Below, one piece after another: positions 17,560 through 28,339 of a stretch of 49,546 nt of DNA (its first letter is position 1; each line of letters begins with the position of its first letter). The notes below the pieces were generated by a model. The model searched no databases. It was not told the origin of the DNA and saw only the letters and a program-made list of their open reading frames with translations. The DNA is taken from the NCBI GenBank assembly GCA_025360845.1, contig JANYBJ010000098.1, positions 1-49,546 of the forward strand, read 5' to 3'. The stretch comes from a bacterium. Its GTDB lineage: Bacteria; Verrucomicrobiota; Kiritimatiellia; RFP12; UBA1067. A program made the position numbers and the translations under genes.

Positions 17560-17694
17560 CTACTGGGAGTGATGCCCACCGTCGTATCCGCCGCCCCCGT
17601 GGCCGCCAGAGTGACCGCCATGTTCGCAACAGCACCCTGTTACGAACGCGGACGACAACACGATCGCGATGAATGACAGAAGTAAACGTTTCAT
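17560..17694 (-). CDS. Small His/Gly-rich lipoprotein
   Basis: A 44-residue peptide: signal peptide MKRLLLSFIAIVLSSAFVTG with lipobox FVTGC, then Cys-Cys-Cys and a tail of Gly, His, Ser and Tyr (five His in about 20 residues). The start at 17694 has AGGAAAAAGG just upstream. A metal-binding role (Ni, Zn or Cu) would fit the His-rich tail but is inference. It is transcribed opposite to both neighbours. Peptides like this are easily missed, and a chance frame is possible, though signal peptide, lipobox and ribosome site together argue against it. Confidence 0.65.
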   Translation of the reverse strand: MKRLLLSFIAIVLSSAFVTGCCCEHGGHSGGHGGGGYDGGHHSQ

Positions 17695-17841
17695 AGCCTT
17701 TTTCCTCGTTATGGCCTTTCCGGCCCGACGGCCGTTCCGTGACACGCCCATCGCGTGTACGTCGGCACCGTTATAATGCCAAACCATCCAGCGCGTTTAT
17801 ATGGGGTGTTTCACCCATCGGCTGTTCCGACAGGGTTGGCC

Positions 17842-17870
17842 TTGCCGCACCCGCCCGGCCATGCTATAGT
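17842..17870 (+). promoter_or_regulatory. Sigma70-type promoter for rpiB-glyA
   Basis: TTGCCG at 17842-17847, 17 nt, then TATAGT at 17865-17870. The start codon at 17916 follows after about 45 nt, with GGAG at 17906-17909 as ribosome site. Confidence 0.6.
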
Positions 17871-17915
17871 GAGGCATAATTTATTAACAAGACAACCACT
17901 CTTTTGGAGCATCGC

Positions 17916-19592
<1,677 letters not shown>

Positions 19593-19625
19593 TCCTGGTC
19601 AACCGAACGGGCTCATCGTCGTACT

Positions 19626-19720
19626 CATAATCTTAATCCTAATCCTAATCCTGATCCTGATCGTTCTCTTGAGTCCCCTGAGATTAACATTATGAGCAAG
19701 ATTACGATTACGAGTCATTT
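19626..19720. repeat. AATCCT-rich degenerate inverted repeat
   Basis: The left part repeats AATCCTAATCCTAATCCTGATC; the right part, GCAAGATTACGATTACGAG, is its loose complement. A related stretch (CTAATCTTAATCTTGATCG) occurs near 137-157. It fills the gap before the deoxyribosyltransferase-like gene. Confidence 0.6.
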
Positions 19721-19774
19721 AGAAAATTCATGTCCGTTTTTCGACTGAATTCGTCCGTAAAAAGGGCCGTAATC

Positions 19775-20197
19775 ATGAGCGCGAAAAAGAAAATATACCT
19801 GAGCGGGCCGATCATGGACGAGCATCCCGAACTGGCCGCCACCTGGCGAGAGCGCTCCAAGCAACAGCTGCGCGACCACTTCGTGCTGCTCGACCCCATG
19901 CGCCGCAACTTCAAGGACCGCGAGGTGGACAGCGCGAACGAGATCGTGGAGTTCGACCTTCAGGACGTGCGCGAGGCCGACATCGTGCTGGTCAACTACA
20001 GCAAGACCTCGATCGGCACGGCGATGGAGGTCTTCTACGCGGCCCACGACCTCGGCAAGTTCGTGGTCGCTTTTTCCCCGTTCAGTTTTAAAGACAGTTC
20101 GCCGTGGATGGTCCGTTACTGCACCAAGATCCTGCCGTCGCTGGATGACGCGATCGCCTACATCCGCGAGAACTTCATCACCCAGCACATCGACTGA
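19775..20197 (+). CDS. Nucleoside 2-deoxyribosyltransferase-like protein
   Basis: A 140-residue protein of the nucleoside 2-deoxyribosyltransferase/DNPH1 fold. Family marks are the N-terminal strand and loop KIYLSGPIMDE, a central DLQDVREADIVLVNYS strand, and GTAMEVFYAAHDLGKFVVAF, whose Glu is the expected catalytic residue. The family swaps bases on deoxyribose or cleaves deoxynucleoside monophosphates; which of these applies cannot be told. The start at 19775 has AAAGGG about 8 nt upstream; an in-frame ATG at 19730 would add 15 residues of no clear use. It lies 3 nt before the Nudix gene, so the two are probably co-translated for nucleotide clean-up or salvage. Confidence 0.78.
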   Translation: MSAKKKIYLSGPIMDEHPELAATWRERSKQQLRDHFVLLDPMRRNFKDREVDSANEIVEFDLQDVREADIVLVNYSKTSIGTAMEVFYAAHDLGKFVVAFSPFSFKDSSPWMVRYCTKILPSLDDAIAYIRENFITQHID

Positions 20198-20200
20198 GCA

Positions 20201-20719
20201 ATGCCACTCTCCGTCACAACGCCTTCGGGCACGACTTTCGCCATCGACTGGGCCGTATGGCAGCCGACCGACACGGCCGTGCTCACCTTCATCCGCCGCG
20301 ACGGCCAACTCCTGCTGATCCTGAAGAAGCGCGGGCTCGGCCATGGCAAGGTCAACGCGCCGGGCGGACGTCTTGAGGCCGGGGAAACGCCCGAGCAGGC
20401 CGCCGTGCGCGAGACACAGGAAGAGGTCGGGCTCACACCCCTCGGCCTGCGCGCCGCCGGGCGGCTCGAGTTCGCCTTCACCGACGGGTACTCCCTGCGC
20501 TGCCACGTCTTCACCGCCGACGCCTGCGAGGGCACCCTCGCCGAGACCGACGAGGCCGATCCCTTCTGGTGCGCGGAGTCCGACATCCCGTATGAACGCA
20601 TGTGGGCGGATGACCGGCTCTGGGTCCCGCTGATGCTGCGGGGCCGCACCTTCGAGGCGCAGTTCGTCTTCGACGGCGACCGCATGCTCTGGCACCGGCT
20701 TCAGACCGAGCCGGCCTAG
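20201..20719 (+). CDS. Nudix hydrolase (MutT-like)
   Basis: A 172-residue Nudix protein. The Nudix box is complete at residues 56-78 (GGRLEAGETPEQAAVRET then QEEVGL), with the expected Gly, Glu, Arg-Glu and Glu-Glu positions. The nearby DPFWCAESDIPYERMWADD and VPLMLRGRTFEAQFVFDGD segments resemble 8-oxo-dGTP diphosphatases of the MutT/MTH1 group. A role in removing oxidised or unwanted dNTPs fits its coupling to the deoxyribosyltransferase-like gene. Its stop codon shares two bases with the stop of the convergent regulator gene. Confidence 0.88.
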   Translation: MPLSVTTPSGTTFAIDWAVWQPTDTAVLTFIRRDGQLLLILKKRGLGHGKVNAPGGRLEAGETPEQAAVRETQEEVGLTPLGLRAAGRLEFAFTDGYSLRCHVFTADACEGTLAETDEADPFWCAESDIPYERMWADDRLWVPLMLRGRTFEAQFVFDGDRMLWHRLQTEPA

Positions 20720-21930
20720 TAGTCGCGGGTCTGCCGGCGGAAAGCGGAAAGCGTCATATCGAAATGGGTCCGGAACACCGAGCCGAGGTGGCTGGCGCTG
20801 ACGAACCCGCACGTGTCCGCGATCGCCTCGATCGTCATCGGCGTCTCGCGCAGCAGCGTCTGGACACGCTCCAGACGCACGCGCATGATCTCGGCGTAAA
20901 CCGTGCGGCCCATCACCGCCTTGAAGCGCGTCTCCAGCGAGCGCCGCGAGGCGTGCAGGTGCCGCACCAGGTCGTCCACCGTCACCGTGATGCCCGCGTT
21001 GATGCGGATGAACTCCAGCGCGCGGGCGACCAGCGCGTCGGCGATCTGAACGGTCTCGGTCGATTGCCGCGTCACCAGATGCGAGAACCCGTAGGTGATG
21101 ACGGCCTGTTTGAAGAGGCCGTGCCGCTTGCCGCGCATCATGCCGTCGAGGATGCGGGCGGTCTCGAACCCCGTCTGCTCGGTGTTCATCTGGATACTCG
21201 ACATCTGCGGATTGGTGGTCTCGCAGAGCATCTCGTCGTTATCGACGCCCAGCACGGCCGCCTCCTGCGGCACGGCCACACCGGCTTTCAGGCAGGAGTC
21301 GAGCACCTGCCGCCCCCGCACGTCGTTGGCCACAAAGAGCGCGACGGGCTTCGGCAAGGCCTTCAGCCAGTCGCAGAGCGCCCGCTGCTCCACGCCGAAG
21401 TCCTTGCGGGCCGCCGAAGAGAGCCGCGGATAGACCCTGCAGGAGAAACCGTCTTGCGCCAAGCGTTCGCAGAACGTGATCCGGCGCTCCACCGACCACA
21501 TCGCGTCGTTGACCTCCCCGACGAAAGCGAAGTGGCTGAACTTCCGCTCGAGAAAGTACTCGGCCGCGTGCCTGCCGATCGGACGGTTGTCACACACGAC
21601 TCGGCTCAACCGGGAGAGCGGGTCAGCGGGATCGAGCATTTCATCGGAAGGGTCGGTGATAATCGTCGGCACGTTGGCCGTCAGCAGATACTTGGCGCGG
21701 TAGACCTCGCGGTTGACGATGATCCCGGTACAGCCCCACGCTGCGGGGCGCAGCAGTTTCTGCTCGCCCTCGCGTCCCTCGATGATGTGGACGGCCCACG
21801 GCCCGTGCAAATGGACAAACTGCAGGATGCCGCGCAGCAGCTCCCTGCAGGTTTTGACCGACGTGGGCAGCAGCAAGGCCACCTGCGGCAAGCGTGTCCG
21901 CACCTGACTCATAATGTTTAAAGATATCAC
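20716..21930 (-). CDS. XylR-like AraC-family transcriptional regulator
   Basis: A regulator of 404 residues (398 if ATG 21912 is used). Residues about 10-280 have the LacI-type periplasmic-binding sensor fold (LPQVALLLPTSVKTCRELLRG, then VVCDNRPIGRHAAEYFLER, VALFVANDVRGRQVLD and AVLGVDNDEMLCE). A C-terminal AraC DNA-binding domain (about 300-404) carries two helix-turn-helix units; RLERVQTLLRETPMTIEAIA and CGFVSASHLGSVFRTHFDMT are diagnostic. This is the E. coli XylR architecture, common in sugar-responsive regulators. It reads away from the secreted protein at 22133, so it probably controls the neighbouring glycan genes. No ribosome site separates the two starts. Confidence 0.92.
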   Translation of the reverse strand: MISLNIMSQVRTRLPQVALLLPTSVKTCRELLRGILQFVHLHGPWAVHIIEGREGEQKLLRPAAWGCTGIIVNREVYRAKYLLTANVPTIITDPSDEMLDPADPLSRLSRVVCDNRPIGRHAAEYFLERKFSHFAFVGEVNDAMWSVERRITFCERLAQDGFSCRVYPRLSSAARKDFGVEQRALCDWLKALPKPVALFVANDVRGRQVLDSCLKAGVAVPQEAAVLGVDNDEMLCETTNPQMSSIQMNTEQTGFETARILDGMMRGKRHGLFKQAVITYGFSHLVTRQSTETVQIADALVARALEFIRINAGITVTVDDLVRHLHASRRSLETRFKAVMGRTVYAEIMRVRLERVQTLLRETPMTIEAIADTCGFVSASHLGSVFRTHFDMTLSAFRRQTRDY

Positions 21931-22132
21931 AAGGCCGACCGTTCCTGAATCGGATTTTGCGTTTTTTTGATACTTATTTTGCGCGAATCTGACTTCTGCA
22001 AAATAGGGCCAAGGTGTAGAGTGGTTGTGATAAGTGGGCTGTGTTGCGACTGGGGGACAAAGAGTCTTTCAGTTGTCTGTCGGTCACACCCGCAGTGCTC
22101 ATCAATCGTATTCTACCCAAAAGGGTGCAGAA
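21931..22132. promoter_or_regulatory. Divergent control region between regulator and secreted protein gene
   Basis: Two related 14-15 bp direct repeats, GAATCGGATTTTGC (21947-21960) and GAATCTGACTTCTGC (21985-21999), start 38 bp apart, near four helical turns. They are candidate half-sites for the XylR-like regulator. The region is AT-richer than the genes. No strong -35/-10 pair was found for either direction. Confidence 0.35.
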
Positions 22133-25100
22133 ATGAACAAGCCATTCAACAGGTCATTTTGGATTGCCGCGGTTGCGGTAACCGTGTGCGTCGCTGTCGG
22201 AGCGCCGTGTGTCATGGCCGTCGACGCGCCGTTTCTGGTCGAAGCGCAACGGAAGGAGACCGTGACAACGACCTGGGATTCGTTGATGGGGACACTGATC
22301 AACGCGGGACGGTTCGTCAAGGCGGGGGACGCCCGCCTCACGGTGCAGAACGCCTTTTTGGCGAACGGCACGGAGGAGGTCGCGGCCGGCACGCTGGCGC
22401 TCGGCGACGGCGCGGGCGACCTGCCTTCGGCGCTGCGGGACGGCGCGGGCCTGGCGTTCTGGGTGGACGCGAACCGCAACGTCGCGACAGATGAGAGCGG
22501 CACGGTGACGAACTGGTACGACGTGCGCGAGTACGAAGGCGGCTCGGCCTACCCGCGGGCGCATCAGTACGGTTCGGAACTTGCGCCGACGCTGGTGACC
22601 GGCGGAGACGATGTGGCGGGGCTCAAGCTGGTGGATTTCGGGTTCTTTTCCAGCGGCAAGTGGCTGCAGTGGCAGGACGCGTCCGGCAACCAGTACAGGA
22701 TCGGCAACATCCGCGCGGTCTTCCTGGCCGTCTCCTGCACGAACGGCACAGGCTTCCTGCTGGGCGATACCGAGGGTAACCCCGGCGGCCACTACTGCTT
22801 CCACGTGGGCAACAGCGGCGCCGACGGCCTTGCCACGACGTGGTGGCAGCCGGGCGGCGACACGGGCGACGACAGCCGCGTGAAGTTCGGGCGGACCTTC
22901 GTCAACGGCGTTCTCACCGACGGGCGGACACGGCCCGTCTCCCACTTCGCCGAGGTGATGTCCGTGCAGACGGTCTGGGACGCCTGGGCCTCGAACTTCT
23001 GCAACGACCGGAATCTAACAGAAGGTAACGCGTGGGGCGTGACGCCCAGCCGCCTGGGAGGCGGGCGGATCGGCGAGGCGCTGATCTATACGACAGATCT
23101 GACAGAAGGCCAGCGCAAGCAGGTCGAAGCCTACCTGATGAAGAAGTGGCTGCGCAAGAGCCTTGGGACCGTCCGTGTGAACCCAGGCGCGACGCTGGCT
23201 GCCACGGCCACGAACACACTGGATCTCGCGGGTGTGACGGGCGCGGGCACGCTCGAACTTACCGGCGCGGGCCGCGCGACGCTGCCGGACGTCTCGAACA
23301 TCGCCCTCCCCACCATCCGCCTCGCCGCGGGAGCATCCGCCGCGGGCACCCTCTGTTCAAGGCCGGGCCAGCCGGTCATGTTGGAGGGCGGCGCCGCCTT
23401 TGAGACCGCCAACGGCGTCTGCACGCGGACGACGCAGGCGGACGCGACGATGGCCACTAAAACCGGCGGCGGCGTGCTGACCGTCCCGACGATTCCCGCC
23501 GAGGTCACGCGCGTCAGCGTCGCGGAAGGAACCCTGCGCATATCGCCCCCGCTCCCGGGCAAGCCGGGCACGCTGGCAGGCGCTCTGGAGAACGGGGGGT
23601 TCGAAAGTCATGATCCCAGCCGGTTGCCGGATGGGAATGGGCTCATCTACATGTATACTCCGGGCGACCCCACCCCCGTCACCGATAACGGATGGACTTA
23701 CTCCTTCGTCCAAGGCAGCTCAGGGAACTGCGGCCTCGCCCGAACAGCCTCTGCTTTTTGCCCCAGGCAGCCGTCGGACGGCGATTGGGTCATGTTCCTT
23801 TGTAACGATTGCTCGGTGTCACAAAGCTTTACGGTTTCCACCAAGGGACGGTACGAGGTCTCCTTCAAAACGGCTGCGGCGGGAGCTCCGAACTGGCCGT
23901 GGCACGTCTACCAGGTGCTGGTGGATGAAGCCACCGTCATCGGCAGCATCAGGACGTCGGAAGGGGCACTTCAGAGCGTCACCTGCCGGACGCCCTCTTT
24001 GGAGGCAGGGACACATACGCTCCGCTTCCTTGGCATTAAGGAGCCGGACCAGAACCGGGTCTCCATTGTCGACAACGTCGAGATCCGACCCTGCATCGAG
24101 GCGGACGAGGTGGAGGTTCCCAACGGCGGGTTCGAGGTACCCACGCTGCTCACGATGAGTTCGAGCGGCGAGCGGCCGTACGCCTATTTCCAGTCGCAGC
24201 CGGCCGGCGCGGGCTGGACCTTCAGCGGCACGTACACCGGCACCACCGAGGGGTACGGCACCTTCTGGCACTGGGGCATGGATGAGGGCGGCCACGCGGC
24301 CATCCTGAACAACTACAACGGCGGGTCGATGTCGGTGCCGATCATCTTCCCGACCGGCGGCGTCTACCGCATCACGCTGCGCGCCGGGCGCCGCACCGCC
24401 CGCCACCAGGTCTTTTACAACACGTGGGAGGGCGGCGGCAGCGTCTACGACAACACCTTCAGCATCTCGCTCGGGGGCGTGGAGGCCGCGCGGGTGAACC
24501 CGACGACCGGGTACTTCGCGGAATACACCTTCACCCTGCCGCCGGTCACGGACGACGCGCTGACGCAGACGCTGACCTTACAAACCGTTTCCGGCTCCTA
24601 TTTCGCCACGGCGGTCATCGACGACGTGCGCATCTTCAAGATGCCGCCGCTCAAGAACCCCGGCTTCGAGGACGTGTCCGAGGCTGGCATCGCCTGGACG
24701 CTCGATAACGGGGGTGGCGTCGTGACCGGCATTACAACGCCGGGCAACTACTATTGGAACGGCGAGATCCCCGAGGGAGCGCGCTGCCTCGTGATGGCGA
24801 ACGACGGCAGCGCCCGCCAGAACGTCACCTTCGAGACCTCCGGGACGTACGAGGTCTCCTTCCTCGCGTCGCAGAGCTACAGGACGGCGCCGGGACACCA
24901 GTTCGCGGTGACCTTCGGCGGCATGCAGGTCGGCTCCGTGCAGACTATGGACACGACCTTCCGGCGCTACGCCTTCCGTCTGCCGCACGTGGTGGCGGGC
25001 CAGTCCTACGCGCTCGTCCTCCAGGGCCTCACACCGCCTGGCACGTGGTACGCCTCCCTCATCGATTCGGTCATCCTCCGGAAGATCGTGCCGGAGCCGA

Positions 25101-25315
25101 CGGCCCTCGACGGCAAACTCCTCGAAAAAACCAAGTTCGCCCTGGCATCGGGCGCGACGCTGGAACTGGACTATCCTGGCGTCATCGAACTCGGCGAATT
25201 CTCGTACGGCGGGATTCCGCGCACAGGCACGCTGAACGCGGCCACCACCCCGTACATCCGGGGCTCGGGCAGCTTCCTCGTGAAGCCGAAAGGCGCGGTG
25301 CTCCTGCTGCGGTAG
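22133..25315 (+). CDS. Large secreted ConA-like and CBM-like repeat protein
   Basis: A 1060-residue secreted protein. The signal peptide lies at about 1-29 (FWIAAVAVTVCVAVGAPCVMA). Residues about 100-340 look like a LamG/concanavalin-type domain ending in GEALIYTTDLTEGQRKQVEA, the usual closing helix of such domains in this group. Then come three beta-sandwich repeats starting at about 487 (NGGFES), 664 (NGGFEVP) and 842 (NPGFEDV), each ending in a VIDDVRIF/SLIDSVIL/SIVDNVEI motif, as in carbohydrate-binding modules of the CBM4_9/DUF642 style. No catalytic motif was seen. The last residues (FLVKPKGAVLLLR) form a short strand. It lies between a XylR-like regulator and the GH127 gene, so glycan binding is likely but unproven. 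Confidence 0.7.
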   Translation: MNKPFNRSFWIAAVAVTVCVAVGAPCVMAVDAPFLVEAQRKETVTTTWDSLMGTLINAGRFVKAGDARLTVQNAFLANGTEEVAAGTLALGDGAGDLPSALRDGAGLAFWVDANRNVATDESGTVTNWYDVREYEGGSAYPRAHQYGSELAPTLVTGGDDVAGLKLVDFGFFSSGKWLQWQDASGNQYRIGNIRAVFLAVSCTNGTGFLLGDTEGNPGGHYCFHVGNSGADGLATTWWQPGGDTGDDSRVKFGRTFVNGVLTDGRTRPVSHFAEVMSVQTVWDAWASNFCNDRNLTEGNAWGVTPSRLGGGRIGEALIYTTDLTEGQRKQVEAYLMKKWLRKSLGTVRVNPGATLAATATNTLDLAGVTGAGTLELTGAGRATLPDVSNIALPTIRLAAGASAAGTLCSRPGQPVMLEGGAAFETANGVCTRTTQADATMATKTGGGVLTVPTIPAEVTRVSVAEGTLRISPPLPGKPGTLAGALENGGFESHDPSRLPDGNGLIYMYTPGDPTPVTDNGWTYSFVQGSSGNCGLARTASAFCPRQPSDGDWVMFLCNDCSVSQSFTVSTKGRYEVSFKTAAAGAPNWPWHVYQVLVDEATVIGSIRTSEGALQSVTCRTPSLEAGTHTLRFLGIKEPDQNRVSIVDNVEIRPCIEADEVEVPNGGFEVPTLLTMSSSGERPYAYFQSQPAGAGWTFSGTYTGTTEGYGTFWHWGMDEGGHAAILNNYNGGSMSVPIIFPTGGVYRITLRAGRRTARHQVFYNTWEGGGSVYDNTFSISLGGVEAARVNPTTGYFAEYTFTLPPVTDDALTQTLTLQTVSGSYFATAVIDDVRIFKMPPLKNPGFEDVSEAGIAWTLDNGGGVVTGITTPGNYYWNGEIPEGARCLVMANDGSARQNVTFETSGTYEVSFLASQSYRTAPGHQFAVTFGGMQVGSVQTMDTTFRRYAFRLPHVVAGQSYALVLQGLTPPGTWYASLIDSVILRKIVPEPTALDGKLLEKTKFALASGATLELDYPGVIELGEFSYGGIPRTGTLNAATTPYIRGSGSFLVKPKGAVLLLR

Positions 25316-25393
25316 CGTTAAACGCGAAGGGCTGTTGAGCCGTGGGAATAGCGGGCCGGGAGTCTTGCAAAAATCAATGAAAAAGAGGAGCAT

Positions 25394-28105
25394 ATGTTCA
25401 TGAAAAGCATTCACACGATGTTGTTTAGGGCGGCTGTCGCCGGCCTGGCGATCGCGGTCGCCGGGAGCACCGAGGCAGGCGCGGCCAAGACTCCGGCGCA
25501 GGCCAACTACGCCCGACCTTTCGAGACGCCGACGAGGCAGGCTCTAATCCCCCTGCCGCCCGGCGCAGTGGAACCCGAGGGCTGGCTGCGCGACTGGTGC
25601 CTGGCCGCGAAGGACGGCTACACCGGTCACATGGACGACTACGCCGACGAGTTCAAGCAAGCCTGGGCCGCCGATCACAAGATGAAGGGCGAAAATCTCT
25701 TTTGGTACAAGGGCGCCTGGCCTTACGAAGGGGGCGGGTACTGGTTTGACGGCCTGGTCCGCCTGGGATACGCCCTGCACGATGACGCGCTGATCCAGCA
25801 GGCGAAAAGGCGGCTGGACGTGGTCGCGAACAACATGAACACCAACAGCCTGCTCTTCCTGTGGTGGCTCGACAAGAACAATCCCGACGACCGCAAAGCG
25901 GTCATCGCCGCCTTGGACGGCTGGCCCCTCTGGACGTGTGGCCTGCTGGGGCGCGCCATGACCGGCTACTACGCGGCCTCCGGCGACAGGCAGATCCTGA
26001 AGACCCTTGAAATGGCCTACAGCGGAGACCGCGACGGCTTACGCTGGGTTCCCGGCAACATATCGAATCTCTGGCCCGCTTACGACACGTACAGGTGGAC
26101 AGGCAACAAGGCCATCGCCGAATCGCTCGACGTCATGTTCAAAGAAGAGGGCGCGGGGCTTCTGCCGAATGTGAACCGTTACCGCAAGGCTCCGGACCTG
26201 ACGCCCGGCACCGTCGTGACCAACGCCCATGTGGTCGAGTTCGTCGAATGCACAACGCCGTGGGCCGTGGGCTATCTGTGGACCGGCAACACGAATTACC
26301 TGCAGGCGGCCTTGGGCTGGCACGACGTGATCGACCGCGTCGCCATGCAGCCCTACGGCGTGCCCGTCTCCGACGAGTGGTACGTGCCGACGGGCGCCTT
26401 CAGGGGCAGCGAGACCTGCGATGTCGCCAATTACATCTGGAGCCAGACCGCCCTGCTCGCGGTCACCGGCGAGGGCCGCATGGCGGACCGGGCCGAGCGG
26501 GCCTTCTTCAACGCGGGCGCGGCCGCGGTGTCGCGCGATTTCAAAACGCACGTCTATTTCCAGAGCCCCAACCGCTTCGCCAGCGGATCGCCGAATTACC
26601 CGCACGGGCCCATGGCCGGAGGCGGGGTGTACCAGCCGAAGCACGGGCCGCTCTGCTGCACGGCCGCGCTCAACCGCATCGTGCCCTACTATGTCACGCA
26701 CATGTGGATGGCCACGTACGACAACGGGCTGGCGGCGACCTGCTACGGCCCGTGCAAGGTCACCGCGCTCGCGGCCGACCGCGTGCCGGTCGAGATCACC
26801 TGCAAGACCGACTATCCTTTCAACGAGGTCATCGATCTGACCGTGAAACCGGCGAAAAAGGCCACCTTCCCGCTCCTCTTCCACATCCCGGGCTGGTGCG
26901 CGAAGCCCGAGCTGAGCGTGAACGGTTCCGCAGTCAAAATCAAAGCGGACACCAAGGGCTTCGCGTGCGTCAGCCGGACCTGGAAACCGGGCGACACCGT
27001 GCGCCTGCGTTTCCCGATGACGGCGGTCGTGCAAACGGGGCGCGACAACGCGCCGGACACCCCCCCTTACACGGGCGAGCACAAGCCCACGCTGGTGACT
27101 ATCCCCGGGAACGACCGCGCGACGCGGGGCTTGCCGTACGCTTCGGTCTCTTACGGACCCCTCCTCTTCTCGCTGGCGATTCCGGACACCGCGGACGCGA
27201 ACACGCCCGACCCGGCCGCCCGCTGGAAATTCGCGCTGGACGTGCAGAAGCCCGAAATCACCGTGGAGCGTCAGGCCATGCCGGCCAAATGGAACTGGCC
27301 GCTGGAGTCGCCTCTGAAGGTGAAGGTCAACGCCGTCGCGATCGACTGGAACCCCGCCACCGCCATGCCCAAGCTGCCGAGTCTGCCCATTGTTAGCCAG
27401 AAGCCTTCCGAGCAGCTCACGCTCGTCCCGTACGGCTGCACGAAGTTCCGCATCTCCATGTTCCCGGTCACCGCAGAAGCCGAGGTCAACGCCAAAGCTG
27501 TCCGCAAGATTCTGTTCTTGGGCAACAGCATCACGCTGCACCCGCCCGCCGAGAGCATCGGCTGGACCAACAACTTTGGCATGGCGGCCAGCGCAGAGGA
27601 GAAGGATTACGTCCATCTCGTGACGGCCGCCCTTGCCCAGCACACCGGAGCCAAGCAAGAGATCAGGGTCAGGAACATCGCGGACTTCGAACGGAACTAC
27701 GCGACTTACGACGTGGACAAGGAGTTGCAGGACCTGTTCGCGTTCGGCCCCGACCTGGTGGTCCTGGCGGTCGGCGAGAACACGCCGGGGCTCGGCTCCG
27801 ATGAGGCCAAGGCGCAGTTCAAGGCCGGCGTGATCAGAATCCTGAAGGGCGCCCTTGCGAAGCGGCACCCGCTGATCGTGGTGCGGAGCTGTTTCTGGGC
27901 GGATGCGGCGAAGGACCAGATGCTCCGCGAAGCCTGCCAGGAGGCGAACGCCATTTTCGTCGACGCGGGACCGATCGGCGGTGACCCGGCCAACGCGGCC
28001 CGTTCGGAGCGCCCCTACAAGCACGAGAGCGTCGCAGGGCATCCGGGCGACAAAGGCATGCAGGCGCTGGCCGACGCCATCGTCCAGGCGATCCTCAAGC
28101 GCTGA
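25394..28105 (+). CDS. GH127-type beta-L-arabinofuranosidase-like enzyme fused to an SGNH/GDSL hydrolase
   Basis: A 903-residue secreted enzyme. A signal peptide covers about 1-30. Residues 40-690 match the GH127 (DUF1680) family: an (alpha/alpha) barrel with GAWPYEGGGYWFDGL and the zinc-thiolate site of the cysteine glycosidases, Glu340 and Cys342 in SETCDV plus Cys421-Cys422 in GPLCCTAAL. Residues 703-903 are an SGNH/GDSL esterase-like domain: Ser712 in LGNSIT, GEN at 794-796 and His883 in AGHPGDKGM. Known GH127 enzymes cut beta-L-arabinofuranosides; the SGNH domain may remove acetyl groups. GAGGAG at 25385-25390 supports the start; ATG 25400 is an alternative. Compare the paralogue at 31005. 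Confidence 0.88.
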   Translation: MFMKSIHTMLFRAAVAGLAIAVAGSTEAGAAKTPAQANYARPFETPTRQALIPLPPGAVEPEGWLRDWCLAAKDGYTGHMDDYADEFKQAWAADHKMKGENLFWYKGAWPYEGGGYWFDGLVRLGYALHDDALIQQAKRRLDVVANNMNTNSLLFLWWLDKNNPDDRKAVIAALDGWPLWTCGLLGRAMTGYYAASGDRQILKTLEMAYSGDRDGLRWVPGNISNLWPAYDTYRWTGNKAIAESLDVMFKEEGAGLLPNVNRYRKAPDLTPGTVVTNAHVVEFVECTTPWAVGYLWTGNTNYLQAALGWHDVIDRVAMQPYGVPVSDEWYVPTGAFRGSETCDVANYIWSQTALLAVTGEGRMADRAERAFFNAGAAAVSRDFKTHVYFQSPNRFASGSPNYPHGPMAGGGVYQPKHGPLCCTAALNRIVPYYVTHMWMATYDNGLAATCYGPCKVTALAADRVPVEITCKTDYPFNEVIDLTVKPAKKATFPLLFHIPGWCAKPELSVNGSAVKIKADTKGFACVSRTWKPGDTVRLRFPMTAVVQTGRDNAPDTPPYTGEHKPTLVTIPGNDRATRGLPYASVSYGPLLFSLAIPDTADANTPDPAARWKFALDVQKPEITVERQAMPAKWNWPLESPLKVKVNAVAIDWNPATAMPKLPSLPIVSQKPSEQLTLVPYGCTKFRISMFPVTAEAEVNAKAVRKILFLGNSITLHPPAESIGWTNNFGMAASAEEKDYVHLVTAALAQHTGAKQEIRVRNIADFERNYATYDVDKELQDLFAFGPDLVVLAVGENTPGLGSDEAKAQFKAGVIRILKGALAKRHPLIVVRSCFWADAAKDQMLREACQEANAIFVDAGPIGGDPANAARSERPYKHESVAGHPGDKGMQALADAIVQAILKR

Positions 28106-28129
28106 GTAAATCAGGTGCCGGGCGACACG

Positions 28130-28294
28130 CGCTCGCGGGGACGCTCGCCTCCATTAGGACAGGTTTCTCGTGTAGCATCTCTCAAATACCCGGACCTCTT
28201 ATTGCCGCAAAGAACGCAGAGAACACAAAGAATGATGCGATAAACATGCTGCCTTGACTCCTATCATCTTTGCGGTCCTTGCGTTCTTTGCGGC
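28130..28294. repeat. Two dispersed-repeat fragments, including inverted repeat 28204-28230 / 28268-28294
   Basis: The 27-bp arms beginning GCCGCAAAGAACGCA match at 23 of 27 positions as reverse complements; this is the same element as 7178-7244. A preceding stretch near 28130-28153 (CTCGCGGGGACGCTCGCCTCC) resembles one arm of the repeat in the leader at 9687-9710. No gene lies in 28106-28339. Confidence 0.8.
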
Positions 28295-28339
28295 CAATCA
28301 ATCTACGGTCCTTCGTTATACCCGCTGAATTAAGGGTAG

